From assembly GCF_024171885.1 (NCBI RefSeq), contig NZ_JAMTCP010000014.1, positions 60,550 to 124,549 of the forward strand: a stretch of DNA of 64,000 bases. Direction: 5' to 3'. Below the pieces are notes generated by a model that worked only from the letters and a program-made list of their open reading frames with translations, was not told the origin of the DNA and ran no database searches. A program made the translations under genes and the position numbers. Shown here one piece after another: positions 17,717-26,698 of this stretch. This DNA comes from Streptoalloteichus tenebrarius (GTDB taxonomy: Bacteria > Actinomycetota > Actinomycetes > Mycobacteriales > Pseudonocardiaceae). The first letter of the stretch is position 1, and the number at the start of each line of letters is the position of its first letter.

Positions 17717-20700
17717 TCACTCGCGCTCGACCATCTCCCTGAGCAGCGCCAACGCTTCGTCTCGTGGCATGAGGGAGCCCTCGGCGAAGGCCGAGGCGAA
17801 GCCGTCGGCGCCGACCAGCTCCCTGGCGCGCTCGGCGGTCCTGGCGACCTCGGGGTCGGCGTCGGCCGCGCCCCGCAGGGTGACGGCGACGCCGAGCAGC
17901 AGGGCGGCCCGCTCGCCGTCGCCGGCCGACGCGACCGCGCCCGCCATGCCCTCGGTCACGCTGGCCAGGTCGGGGAGGAACCGTTGCCCCAGGGCGATCT
18001 CCACGGCCGCGCGGTGCCGGGCGCGCGCCGCGGCGAGGTCCCCGGTGTCCTCGGCGAGCCGGCCGAGGGAGGTGAGCACGTGGGAGCGGGCCCCGGCGCT
18101 GGCCCAGTCCGTGGACGGCACGGCCAGCGCGCGGTCGTACCAGCTCCTGGCCGTGGCGAGGTCGCCCCGTCGACGCGCGACCTCGCCGCGGCCCCGGTGG
18201 GCGTAGGCCAGGGTCGCCGGGACGCCGACGCGCCGGGCCAGCTCGGCGGAGCGGTCGTACTCGGCCAGGGCGCCGGTCAGGTCGCCGGCTCCCAGGAGCC
18301 GGTCCCCCCTGCGGCACCGCAGCTCGGCCAGTTCCTCGAACGCGCCCAGCTCGGTGACCCGGGTGATCGCCTCGTCGGTGAGGGCGAGCGCCCGCGCCCA
18401 CTCGCCGCGCAGCGCCGCGAGCGTGGCCAGCCCGTCGAGCACCTGGGCCACGCCCCACCGGTCCCCGACCTCGCGGAAGGCGGCGAGGGCCTCGCCGAAC
18501 TCCCGCTCGGCCGCGTCGAGGTCGCTGCCGAACAGGCGGAGGTAGCTGAGGGAGAAGTGGGAGAGCGCCCGGAACCACGGGTCCGGGTTGGCGAGGAACC
18601 ACGCGCCCAGCGGCGAGTCGGTCACCCGCTCCTCCGGCGGCCCGACGAACAGCGCCCAGTTCACCATGAGGTAGGGCTGCCGCACGGGCCAGCTCGTGGT
18701 CTCCATGAGCGTGATGACCCTGGCCAGGTGGGGTTCGAGCTTCTGGTTCGGGTCGTCGCCCGCGGCGGCGGCGAGCACGCACAGGACGTACTCCTCCACC
18801 ATCCCGTCCTGGGGTCTCTCGCCGATCCGGTCGAGCAGGGCGGTGGCCAGCGGGGCGACCTCGCTGCGGACGCCTCGCAGCCGCCAGTAGGCGGTCAGCG
18901 CGCTGATCAGGTGGAGCGCGGTCGTCGGGTCCTCGCGCACGGCCCACCGCAGCGCGCCCTTGAGGTTGCCGTGCTCGGCGGACAACCGCTCCATCCAGAC
19001 GAGCTGCTCGGCGCGCCGCAGGTGCGGGTCGGCCGTCCTCGCCAGGTCGAGGAAGTGCTCCGCGTGCCGGGCGCGCAGTCGCCGTCGCTCACCGGCCGCC
19101 TCCAGGTGGGCCGCGCAGAACGCGCGGATGGTGTCGAGCATGCGGTAACGCCCGTCGACGACCTCGACCAGCGACTTGTCCACCAGCCCCGCGAGCAGGT
19201 CCTCAGCGTCCTCAATGGACAGATCACAGACCGAGGCCGCGGAGTCGAGGGTGGCCCCGCCGTCGAACACGGTCAGCCGCCGGGCCAGCGCCCGCTCCTC
19301 GAGGGCGAGCAGGTTCCAGCTCCACTCGACGACCGCGCGCAGCGTCCGGTGGCGGGGCGAGGCGGTGCGGCTGCCCCGCGACAGCAGCCGGAACCGGTCC
19401 GGCGGCGGCGCGTCGCCGGCCGCCTCCTGGTGATCGTCCCGTCCGCCGACGTCGGCGAGGCGGTCGGCGATCTCGTCGACGGACAGGGTGCGCAGTCGCG
19501 CGGCGGCCAGCTCGATGGCCAGGGGGAGGCCGTCGAGCGCCGAGCAGATCCGCAGGACACCGCGGACGTTCTCGTCGTCCACAGTGAACAGAGGAGAGAC
19601 ACCGGCGGCGCGGTCGGCGAACAGTCGCACCGAGGGATAGGTCAGCGCCTCGTCCGGCGAGACCCCCGACGGCGGCACGGCCAACGGCGGCAGGGGGCAC
19701 AGGGCCTCGCCGGTGATGCCCAACGCCTCCCGGCTGGTGGCCAGGACGCGCAGGTCGGGGCACGCGCCGAGCAGCCGGTGGACGAGCTGGGCGACGTCGG
19801 CGACCACGTGCTCGCAGTTGTCCAGCACCATCAGCAGGGGGCGGCTGGCCAGGGCGGAGACGAGCCGGGCGACGGGGTCGGACGGGCCGCCGGGCGCGGG
19901 CATCAGGCCCACCTCGCGGAGGCCGAGCGCGTCGAGGACCGCCTGCGGCAGCTCGGCCCCGCCCGCGACGGGCGCGAGGTCGACGAAACACACCTCGTCA
20001 CGGACGCGTCCGGCGACCTCCACGGCCAGCCTGGTCTTGCCCGCTCCCCCTGGGCCGAGGAGCGTGACCAGGCGGGCGCGCCGCAGCAGCGCGCCGATCC
20101 GGTCCAGTTCGGCCGTCCGGCCGACGAAGCTGGTGAGCTGGGCGGGAACGCCCCGAGGGCGGGTCGGCTCGCCGGCCGGAGCCGGCGGCTGGAGCCGGGA
20201 GGTCGGCCGCTCGGCGGACTGTTCGGTCGGCCGTTCTGCCGGCCGTCCTGCCGTCCGTCCTGCTGGCGGCCCTGTTGAGGGCTCGGCCCTGAGCACGGCG
20301 AGGTGCGCGGCGGCCAGCTCAGGGGATGGATCGGCGCCGAGCGCGTCGGCGAGCGTGCGCCGGGCGTCCTCGAAGACCGCGAGCGCGTCGGCGGTCCTGC
20401 CGGCGGCGTGCAGGGCGCGCATGAGCAGCACCCGCAGCCGCTCGCGCAGCGGGTGCTCGGCCACGGCCGCCTGGAGGTCGGGCACGAGCGCGCGGTGCTC
20501 CCCCGAGGCCAGCGCGGCCTCGGCGTGGTCCTCGACGGCGGACAGCCGCAGTTCGGCCAGCCGCACCGCCTCGACCTCGGCGAACGGGGCGTCCCGCACG
20601 TCGGCCAGCGCCGGCCCCCGCCACAGGTCGAGCGCGCGCCGCAGCAGGGAGGCGGACCTCGCGTGCTCCCCCGAGGCTGACGCCGCCCTGCCGTCCTCGG

Positions 20701-21040
20701 TCAGGCGGGTGAACCGGTGGAGGTCGACGTCCTCGGGGTCGACCGCCAGCCGGTAGCCGGCGGGGTGGAACTCGACCAGCTCTCCGGGGTAGCCGCCGTC
20801 CCGCAGCCGGCGGCGGAGCCGGGACACCTGGGCCTGGAGCGCGTTGGCGGCGTCGGCCGGCGGTCGCTCGCCGTAGAGGCCGTCGACCAGCCGCTCGACC
20901 GCGACCACCCGGCCGGCGTCCAGCGCCAACAGGGCGAGCAGCGACCGCGCTCTCGGTCCGCCGACCGGGAGCGCGACTCCTTCGGAGGAGTGGACCTCCA
21001 CCGGCCCCAGGACGCCGAACCACACACCGGTGATTGTCAC
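17717..21040 (-). CDS. SARP/AfsR-like regulator: OmpR-type HTH, BTAD, NB-ARC, TPR
   Basis: 1107 aa cytoplasmic transcription factor. The winged helix lies at residues 1-90 (LPVGGPRARSLLALLALDAG, LQAQVSRLRRRL) and the bacterial transcriptional activation domain to about 245 (DLHRFTRLTEDG, ALDLWRGPALADV). A Pro/Thr-rich linker leads to a STAND/NB-ARC ATPase: Walker A LLGPGGAGKTRLAVEVAG, Walker B LLMVLDNCEH. TPR repeats fill the C-terminal third. Such regulators switch on secondary metabolism in response to a signal felt by the TPR/ATPase part. The convergent monooxygenase is a plausible target but no biosynthetic cluster of the matching type is next to it. Confidence 0.9.
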   Translation of the reverse strand: MTITGVWFGVLGPVEVHSSEGVALPVGGPRARSLLALLALDAGRVVAVERLVDGLYGERPPADAANALQAQVSRLRRRLRDGGYPGELVEFHPAGYRLAVDPEDVDLHRFTRLTEDGRAASASGEHARSASLLRRALDLWRGPALADVRDAPFAEVEAVRLAELRLSAVEDHAEAALASGEHRALVPDLQAAVAEHPLRERLRVLLMRALHAAGRTADALAVFEDARRTLADALGADPSPELAAAHLAVLRAEPSTGPPAGRTAGRPAERPTEQSAERPTSRLQPPAPAGEPTRPRGVPAQLTSFVGRTAELDRIGALLRRARLVTLLGPGGAGKTRLAVEVAGRVRDEVCFVDLAPVAGGAELPQAVLDALGLREVGLMPAPGGPSDPVARLVSALASRPLLMVLDNCEHVVADVAQLVHRLLGACPDLRVLATSREALGITGEALCPLPPLAVPPSGVSPDEALTYPSVRLFADRAAGVSPLFTVDDENVRGVLRICSALDGLPLAIELAAARLRTLSVDEIADRLADVGGRDDHQEAAGDAPPPDRFRLLSRGSRTASPRHRTLRAVVEWSWNLLALEERALARRLTVFDGGATLDSAASVCDLSIEDAEDLLAGLVDKSLVEVVDGRYRMLDTIRAFCAAHLEAAGERRRLRARHAEHFLDLARTADPHLRRAEQLVWMERLSAEHGNLKGALRWAVREDPTTALHLISALTAYWRLRGVRSEVAPLATALLDRIGERPQDGMVEEYVLCVLAAAAGDDPNQKLEPHLARVITLMETTSWPVRQPYLMVNWALFVGPPEERVTDSPLGAWFLANPDPWFRALSHFSLSYLRLFGSDLDAAEREFGEALAAFREVGDRWGVAQVLDGLATLAALRGEWARALALTDEAITRVTELGAFEELAELRCRRGDRLLGAGDLTGALAEYDRSAELARRVGVPATLAYAHRGRGEVARRRGDLATARSWYDRALAVPSTDWASAGARSHVLTSLGRLAEDTGDLAAARARHRAAVEIALGQRFLPDLASVTEGMAGAVASAGDGERAALLLGVAVTLRGAADADPEVARTAERARELVGADGFASAFAEGSLMPRDEALALLREMVERE

Positions 21041-21071
21041 TCACCCGGGCGCGGGGAGAGACGGCCCCTCC

Positions 21072-21113
21072 GAGGTCCGAGGTCAGAGGTCCGAGGTCAG
21101 AGGTCCGAGGTCA
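21072..21113. repeat. 14-bp tandem repeat ending on the GNAT stop codon
   Basis: Three perfect copies of GAGGTCCGAGGTCA (21072, 21086, 21100). The last three bases of the third copy are the stop codon of the minus-strand GNAT gene, so copies two and one add further in-frame or near-frame TGA triplets. Confidence 0.85.
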
Positions 21114-21674
21114 GAGCGGGGCGTAGGGGTGGCGCTCGGCGAACTCGTCGGCGGTGATCCCCAACAGGACCACGTCGTGGTGCCGCCCCGCGCAGTACTC
21201 GTGGTCCCGCAGCCGGCCCTCGACCCGGAACCCGATCTTGCGGTGCGGCGCGATCGACGCCTCGTTGAAGGCGAGGGCCGAGACCTCGCACCTGTGGTAC
21301 CGCAGCTCGCCGAACATGGAGGTCAGGAGGACGACGACCGCGTCGGTGGCGTAGCCCCGGCGCTGGTGCTCACGGCCGATCCCGATGCCGTGGCCGAAGC
21401 GGCCCGCCCTGCGGTCGGCGCCCGTCGTGGACAGCGCGCCGACCACGACCCGCTCGGACAACGACTCGACGGCCAGGCGGAACTCGTCGCCGTCGGGCGC
21501 CCTGGTCGCCTCCTCGGCGGCCCACTGGCGGTATCCGGCGGCGGAGCGGGGCGGGTACACGCGGTCCACCGTCCGCATGTCGGCGGTGTGGTCGTCGAAA
21601 CGTTGGAAGGCGGGCCAGTCCTCCGGCTCGATCCCGCGCAGGCGGACCTTGGACCCGGTCCAGATCGAGGTCAT
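21111..21674 (-). CDS. GNAT acetyltransferase, RimJ/RimL type
   Basis: 187 aa. ATG at 21674 starts MTSIWTGSKVRLRGIEPEDW, the usual RimJ-like N terminus. The acetyl-CoA loop is IGREHQRRGYATDAVVVLL, followed by FNEASIAPHRKIGFRVEGRLR, the conserved region of RimJ-type enzymes. No good ribosome site is seen. Substrate unknown: these enzymes modify ribosomal protein N termini, antibiotics or small amines. Confidence 0.85.
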   Translation of the reverse strand: MTSIWTGSKVRLRGIEPEDWPAFQRFDDHTADMRTVDRVYPPRSAAGYRQWAAEEATRAPDGDEFRLAVESLSERVVVGALSTTGADRRAGRFGHGIGIGREHQRRGYATDAVVVLLTSMFGELRYHRCEVSALAFNEASIAPHRKIGFRVEGRLRDHEYCAGRHHDVVLLGITADEFAERHPYAPL

Positions 21675-21989
21675 GGGGAGATCGAAGCAGCCGTGTCGAC
21701 CCGGTTTCCCGCGCCCTCCCCTCAGCAGGCCACCCGCGCGGCCGCGGGCCAAGTCTGTCCATAGTGGACACTGCCGGGTCGGTCCTACGGTCGGATGGCA
21801 CCGGTCCACCCGGCGGGTGCGGACAGGCGGGTGACCGGGGTGCCCCGGGGTGCCCCCCGGGGTGAACCTTCCGCGTGAGGGAACGCGGGCGCGACCGCCG
21901 GTGGAGGCGGCCCGATCCCTCCCACATCGCGACGGACCGGGCGGAGCAGGCCGCCGGGCTCCTGGAAGCCTCGGAAGGAGCGGACCAGC
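21675..21989. other. 315-bp divergent promoter region with palindrome
   Basis: Divergent spacer between the GNAT and GH18 genes. It contains GTCCATAGTGGAC at 21757-21769, a member of the recurrent 13-bp palindrome family. AGGAGCGG near 21977 acts as ribosome site for the GH18 gene. Confidence 0.5.
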
Positions 21990-22910
21990 ATGACAACCGC
22001 CGACGCCACAGCCAGGAAGATGATCCTCTACTACCAGACCCAGTTCGTGGAGAAGGACGGCAAGCGGACCCTGGTCTCCCCCATGGACCTGGTCACCCAC
22101 GACGCCGGGGTCACGGACATCAACGTCGGCGCGATCCACCTCAACCGCCCGAAGAAGAAGGAAGACCCTGTCTTCGTCACGGTCAACGACACGGTCCCCG
22201 CCGACGCCAAGCTCAAACCCCTGTGGGACGAGCTGAAGAAGCTCAGGGAGAAGAAGGACAAGCGGATCGCGGTCCACGCGTTCATCGGGGGAGACGCCAA
22301 GGGGACCTTCACCCTCCTGGAAGAGGACTTCGAGAAGGCCTACGCGCCGCTGAGGAAGTTCCTCCAGGACTACAAGATGGACGGCGCCGACCTGGACATC
22401 GAGAAGGAGGGCGTCGAGGACATGAAGAACCCCACCGCCACGGTCACCAAGGTCATCGACGCCCTGCGCAAGGACTTCGGCGAGAAGTTCGTGATCTCAA
22501 TGGCCCCCGGGGCGTCGGAGCTGACGCAGGACGTCGGGGCCATGTCCGGCGTGAAGTACAAGGAGCTGTACCGGACCCGCGGCTCGAAGATCAACCGGTT
22601 CCACGCGCAGTTCTACTGCACGTGGGGGGACATGTCCACGAAGAAGGGCTACCTCGACGTGGTCAAGGGCAGCGGGATTCCGGCGGAGAAGATCGTCGCC
22701 GGCGTCGTCACGAACAACAAGCACTGCGGCGACTACATCAAGCTGGCGACGTTGAAAAGCGTGCTCCAGGACCTGAAGAAGGACTGTCCCGGCTTCGGGG
22801 GTGTCTTCGGCTGGGAGTACCACCTCTCCGGCGAAGACGAACAGGGCGCCGGGTACAAGGGCAACCCGTGGAAGTGGGCGAAGGAGGTCTCCTCCGTCGT
22901 CAGGAGCTGA
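21990..22910 (+). CDS. GH18-family glycosidase-like protein without signal peptide
   Basis: 306 aa. GAAGGAGCGG precedes the ATG by about 10 nt. The TIM-barrel hallmark DGADLDIE (the DxxDxDxE pattern of family 18 chitinases and endo-N-acetylglucosaminidases) is present with its catalytic glutamate, after VHAFIGGDAKGTF and before FVISMAPGASELTQD. No signal peptide or carbohydrate-binding module is visible, so the protein should stay inside or leave by an unusual route. The protein is much richer in lysine than its neighbours, suggesting transfer from a different background. Substrate is uncertain: chitin-like or other N-acetylglucosamine glycans. Confidence 0.75.
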   Translation: MTTADATARKMILYYQTQFVEKDGKRTLVSPMDLVTHDAGVTDINVGAIHLNRPKKKEDPVFVTVNDTVPADAKLKPLWDELKKLREKKDKRIAVHAFIGGDAKGTFTLLEEDFEKAYAPLRKFLQDYKMDGADLDIEKEGVEDMKNPTATVTKVIDALRKDFGEKFVISMAPGASELTQDVGAMSGVKYKELYRTRGSKINRFHAQFYCTWGDMSTKKGYLDVVKGSGIPAEKIVAGVVTNNKHCGDYIKLATLKSVLQDLKKDCPGFGGVFGWEYHLSGEDEQGAGYKGNPWKWAKEVSSVVRS

Positions 22911-23709
22911 GCGCCTCCCGCGCCCACCGCGCCCCGCGTCCGCCACACCTGGCCGACTGAACCGCTCATCGAGTCGACGCCGTTGTCCGGCGGGTGATCC
23001 GGAGTGGCGTTCGGATCATCCCGCCGGCGACGACGCCGGGATCTTCGCGGAGAACGCGACAGGGACGCGTGGTCCGGGACGGGCGATGCTTCGGCGCGCC
23101 GCTGCGCCCTCTGGGGCCAAGAGGGGAAGGAGCGTCCCGGCGAGAAGGCGACGAGGGGGCTTCGCGGGAAGCCCCACCCATCCGCACAACATCATCTAGC
23201 GCGGTGGAGGCGATGTCGTATCGGGGGCACGCGTAGGTGACGTTCCGGAGGTCGTGAGGGGCCGGGTCGAGCTGGCGGCCGGTTCGGACGATGCGGCAGT
23301 GGGCGGAGGCCGCGCGGCGGATCGACCGCCACGTCGGCTCGCTCCAGGTCCTGGCGCGGATCGACCGCCGCCCCGACTTCCTGCCCCTGTCCCCGGTCAC
23401 CACGCCCCACGACGGCGCTCGGCTCCGCCGTCGGCCGACGCGGCTCCGCCGTGGCGCTTCGGGATCGACCGCGACGGAGGGAGGTGAAGACGCATGACCT
23501 TCTGGCCGCCGACGACCGACCGGACCTGGCCGCCGACGTGTCCGTCGCCGGCCATCCGGAACGGCACCGGGACGACACCCGGATGACCCCGGACCGACAG
23601 GAGGCGCGGTGCTCCCCTTCTGGCACGAGGAGCACCGCCCCGCACCGGCGCTCGACGCCCACCGCCGGGGTTCGGCACGATGGTGATCAAGGGCGAGCCG
23701 AGGAGTGGG
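22911..23709. other. 799-bp stretch without a recognisable gene
   Basis: Several frames are open but none shows family features. An 8-bp hairpin with tetraloop (GGGGCTTC-GCGG-GAAGCCCC, 23156-23175) may end the GH18 transcript. GCGGATCGACCGCC occurs twice near 23320 and 23360. The region may hold decayed coding sequence. Confidence 0.4.
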
Positions 23710-24999
23710 ATGCGGGCGTATCGGAGCCTGGTCGGGCAGCGGGGCGTTCCCCGCCTCGTGGTGGCCGCGACCGTGACCCGGCTCGCCACCCCCGTCCTCA
23801 ACCTGAGCCTGCTGTTGGCCGTGGTGGCCGCGACCGGCTCCTACGCCACGGCGGGCCTGGTGCTGACCGGGTTCTCCGTCGCGCTCGCGGTGTGCACGCC
23901 GGTGATCGGGCGGCTGCTGGACCGGCTCCACCCCCGCCCGGTCCTCCTGGCCCTCCTCGCGGTGCACCTGCCGGCGTACGCCCTGATCGTCGGCGCGATG
24001 CTGCGGCACGCTCCCCCCGCCGTCCTCGTCGGCGGCGCGGTCGTGTTGGGCGCGAGCGCGCCGCCGGCCGCGCCCCTGGTCCGGTCGACGTGGTCGGCGA
24101 TCGTGCCCGGCGAGCACCTCGGGACGGCGTTCGCCCTCGACGCCGTGCTCACCGAGGTCACGGTGGTGGCGGCGATGCCGGTGGTGGCCGGGTTGGTGGC
24201 GCTGGCCTCGCCCCTGTCCGCCGTCCTCGCGGCCGGGGCCTGCACCCTGGTCGGGGCGCTGATGCTCCTGACCATCCCGGACCTCGGGTCGCACGGCCGC
24301 GACGGGGACCAGCGCCACGACGGGGGTGGCCGGGGCGGCGGCGGTGTGCTCGGGCCGCTGGCCCATGGCCAGGTCCGGGTCCTGCTCGGCATCGCCGCCT
24401 GCGACATGACCGCCTTCGGCTGCATGTTCGTGGGCATCTCGGCCGTGGCCGCGCACGCCGGGGAGTCCGGCATGTCCGGTGTGCTGCTCGGGGTCTACTC
24501 GCTCGGCGCGCTGGTCAGCGCCCTGGCCTACGGCTCGCGGCGCCGGGACGCGCGGCCCCGCCGGCAGCTCGCCGTCCTGCACGCCGTGTCCGTGGCCTTC
24601 CTGCTGACCACGAGCCTGACGTCCGCGCTGCTCGTGGCGGGCGCGCTGCTGCTCGCCGTCGGGCTGGTGAGCGGGCCTCGGGACACGCTGCACCAGCTCG
24701 TGCTCGGCGACGCGGCCCCGATCCGGCAGCGCACCGAGGCCTTCGCGTGGATGAGCACGTTCATGTGGATCGGCAACGGCGCGGGCACCGCGCTGGCCGG
24801 CCACCTCGTGACCTGGGCTGACGGCCGGCACCACACCTCCTTCCTGGCCGCCGCCGTCGCCAGCGGCCTGGCGACGCTGCTCTCACTGCTCCTGCGGCGC
24901 GCCACGGAACGCGGGGAGCCGGCCCAGGACGCACCGCCCCGGGAGGACCCGGTCGCGCCGGGCGCGAGACCCGGTCAACGCTCCACAGTGGACGGTTAG
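23710..24999 (+). CDS. MFS transporter
   Basis: 429 aa with about twelve hydrophobic helices. ATG at 23710 has GAGGAG 4-5 nt upstream; ATG at 23680 is in frame but has no ribosome site. The first helices (LVVAATVTRLATPVLNLSLL, TAGLVLTGFSVALAVCTPVI) and the cytoplasmic GRLLDRLHPRPVL loop are typical of drug-efflux MFS proteins. The central cytoplasmic loop is Gly/Asp-rich (GDQRHDGGGRGGGG). The last codons read TVDG and contain cTCCACAGTGGAC. Substrate unknown. Confidence 0.85.
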   Translation: MRAYRSLVGQRGVPRLVVAATVTRLATPVLNLSLLLAVVAATGSYATAGLVLTGFSVALAVCTPVIGRLLDRLHPRPVLLALLAVHLPAYALIVGAMLRHAPPAVLVGGAVVLGASAPPAAPLVRSTWSAIVPGEHLGTAFALDAVLTEVTVVAAMPVVAGLVALASPLSAVLAAGACTLVGALMLLTIPDLGSHGRDGDQRHDGGGRGGGGVLGPLAHGQVRVLLGIAACDMTAFGCMFVGISAVAAHAGESGMSGVLLGVYSLGALVSALAYGSRRRDARPRRQLAVLHAVSVAFLLTTSLTSALLVAGALLLAVGLVSGPRDTLHQLVLGDAAPIRQRTEAFAWMSTFMWIGNGAGTALAGHLVTWADGRHHTSFLAAAVASGLATLLSLLLRRATERGEPAQDAPPREDPVAPGARPGQRSTVDG

Positions 25000-25019
25000 T
25001 CGGCGGAGACCGCGCGACC

Positions 25020-25811
25020 GCTCCCGTCGGCGGAGACCGCAAGGCCTGCCTGACGGATGACGAAGCCAGGCGAGCTGGCCAACAAGCTCCGCCCACCCAG
25101 GTAGTCGCGGACCAGCGGTCGTAGCGGGTGGCGATGCCCCGACAACCCTTGAACCGGTTGAAACAGCGCCCGACCACGGTGCGTTGCTGGTAGATCCGCT
25201 TGCCCGAATGCGGCAGCGACCGCGAGTGCGGGTGGCACGGTTGGAAACGCCGGCGGTGAGCACGATCGACAGCAGACTGCCCGTGCCGTCGACAGCGGAG
25301 GTGGATCGTGGTGGTCAGGCCGCCACGGGAACCTCCGATGGCGTGATCAGCGGGCTCCGCAGGTCGGAGTCCTGTGATGCGACCACGTCCCCCGTGTCAC
25401 GGGGGAGGCCGGCGTCGTGCTGGGGAAACCGGAGACAGGCTGGAGTCCACCGACTCGACCCAGTCCCGCTCCCTGGCCGGGTCCGCCCTCACAGGACCTG
25501 ATGGACCAGGGGACTCCACGTGCTGTCCGCGCTCCGGCGTGACCGCCGCTCACCCAGCGTCTACTACAGCCCGAACCGTTCCGGCGCCTCCCCGCCACGG
25601 CACAACCCGTGTGGTCCTTGGAGGCGATGCCCTGGATCACATGAGGCCTGATCACGCCACCTGCCGCCCCGACGCGGGGACCGGTCCGGCGACAACGGCT
25701 CCCACACCGCCCCGCGCCGCATCCCACCTCCAACTCCCTGCCCATGAACCAGGACCCCGCCACGCCCCAACAACAAGATCCACCAGACACGGCCCAGGGC
25801 CTGTCGTCCAC
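25020..25811 (-). pseudogene. Degenerate IS5-family transposase
   Basis: Scrambled remains of an IS5/IS1373-like element. From its 5' end (about 25811): GTGTCTGGTGGATCTTG terminal-like sequence, then RRGAVWEPLSPD (helix-turn-helix start), then WVESVDSSL for the first catalytic aspartate region, PADHAIGGSRGGLTTTIHL, and the C-terminal signature IYQQRTVVGRCFNRFKGCR. The pieces are in different frames and the segment between the second strand (LLSIVLTAG) and QQRTVV, which should hold the second aspartate, is missing. Clearly inactive. Confidence 0.75.
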
Positions 25812-26162
25812 GGGAGAACACGGTTTCCACGACCAGGTCGTCCTCGGCGATCGACATCGGACCGTGGTCGAGGTTGGCCGGCCTCAGGCCAGCCTCCGAC
25901 GGGCCGCGCGAGGTGGCCCGAGGTGGCCGAGGCACGCACTCGGCGAGAACCGGCGACTCCCGCGTCGGGATTGAGCCCTCGATCGAGCCGCGAAAGCGGG
26001 CCTGGTCGGAACCTCGTCCTCGACGGGCGTCCGTCGTGTTCCTCCTTCGGAGGCCTGGACGCCACCGTGCCCGAGTGATTGGCGGGCACCACCTGCGTCG
26101 ATCATCGAAGATCTTGACCACGGCCTGGGTGTAACAGCTACGGCTACATCCGTGGGGTGCCG
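25812..26162. other. Intergenic region upstream of the Rrf2 gene
   Basis: No gene seen between the IS5 remnant and the Rrf2 gene apart from the operator at 26130-26148. The frames that are open here lack family features. Confidence 0.4.
26130..26148 (+). promoter_or_regulatory. Probable Rrf2 operator
   Basis: TGTAACAGCTACGGCTACA is an imperfect inverted repeat (half sites TGTAaCaG / TGTAgCcG) 14 bp upstream of the Rrf2 start, in a locally AT-richer stretch. The position suits autoregulation. Confidence 0.5.
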
Positions 26163-26591
26163 ATGAGCGCGAACAGCCGGATGACGATCGCCGTGCACGT
26201 GTTGACCTGGATGGCCCTGGTGCGCGGCAGGGGCCGCGAGGTGGTCACCTCGGACCAGATCGCGGCGAGCGTGAACACCAACCCCGTCGTCATCCGCCGC
26301 AGCCTCGCCGACCTGCGTGACGCGGGCGTGGTGGTGGTCCGGCACGGCGCGGGGGCCGGGTGGAGCCTCGCCCGCGAGGCGGAGGCGATCTCCCTGCTCG
26401 ACGTGTACGAGGCGGTGCGGGACGGCGGGCCGTTCGCGCTGCACCGCAACGAGCCGAACCAGGCGTGCCCGGTCGGCCGCGGCATCCGACCCGCGCTGAG
26501 TCGCGTCTACGACCACGCGGAGGAGGCGGTGCGCCGGGAACTGGCCCGCGTCTCGGTCGCCGACGTCCTGCGGGACACCCTGGCCGCCTGA
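26163..26591 (+). CDS. Rrf2-family transcriptional regulator
   Basis: 142 aa. ATG at 26163 (GTG at 26157 also possible). N-terminal winged helix: SRMTIAVHVLTWMAL, VVTSDQIAASVNTNPVVIRR, LRDAGVVVVRHGAGAGWSL. Rrf2 redox sensors usually carry three cysteines that hold an iron-sulfur cluster; here only one is present (NQACPVG), so it is more like the cysteine-poor YwnA/HypR group. It precedes a quinone-reductase gene on the same strand by 107 bp, a likely target. Confidence 0.85.
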   Translation: MSANSRMTIAVHVLTWMALVRGRGREVVTSDQIAASVNTNPVVIRRSLADLRDAGVVVVRHGAGAGWSLAREAEAISLLDVYEAVRDGGPFALHRNEPNQACPVGRGIRPALSRVYDHAEEAVRRELARVSVADVLRDTLAA

Positions 26592-26698
26592 CCCCCTGAT
26601 CCCTGTCCCCCGCCCGTCGTGCGGCTCCGCCCGCACGACGACGACCGCGCACGACCTCAGTCGTAACCATTTCTGTTTCAACAAGGAGAGCCCCGACG

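Noticed and set aside
23291..23497. Short + frames in the GH18-MFS gap
   Set aside because: No ribosome site, no family features, and a composition typical of random GC-rich DNA.
22966..24834. Minus-strand frame of 622 codons opposite the MFS gene
   Set aside because: Shadow of the MFS coding strand; no domain or membrane features.
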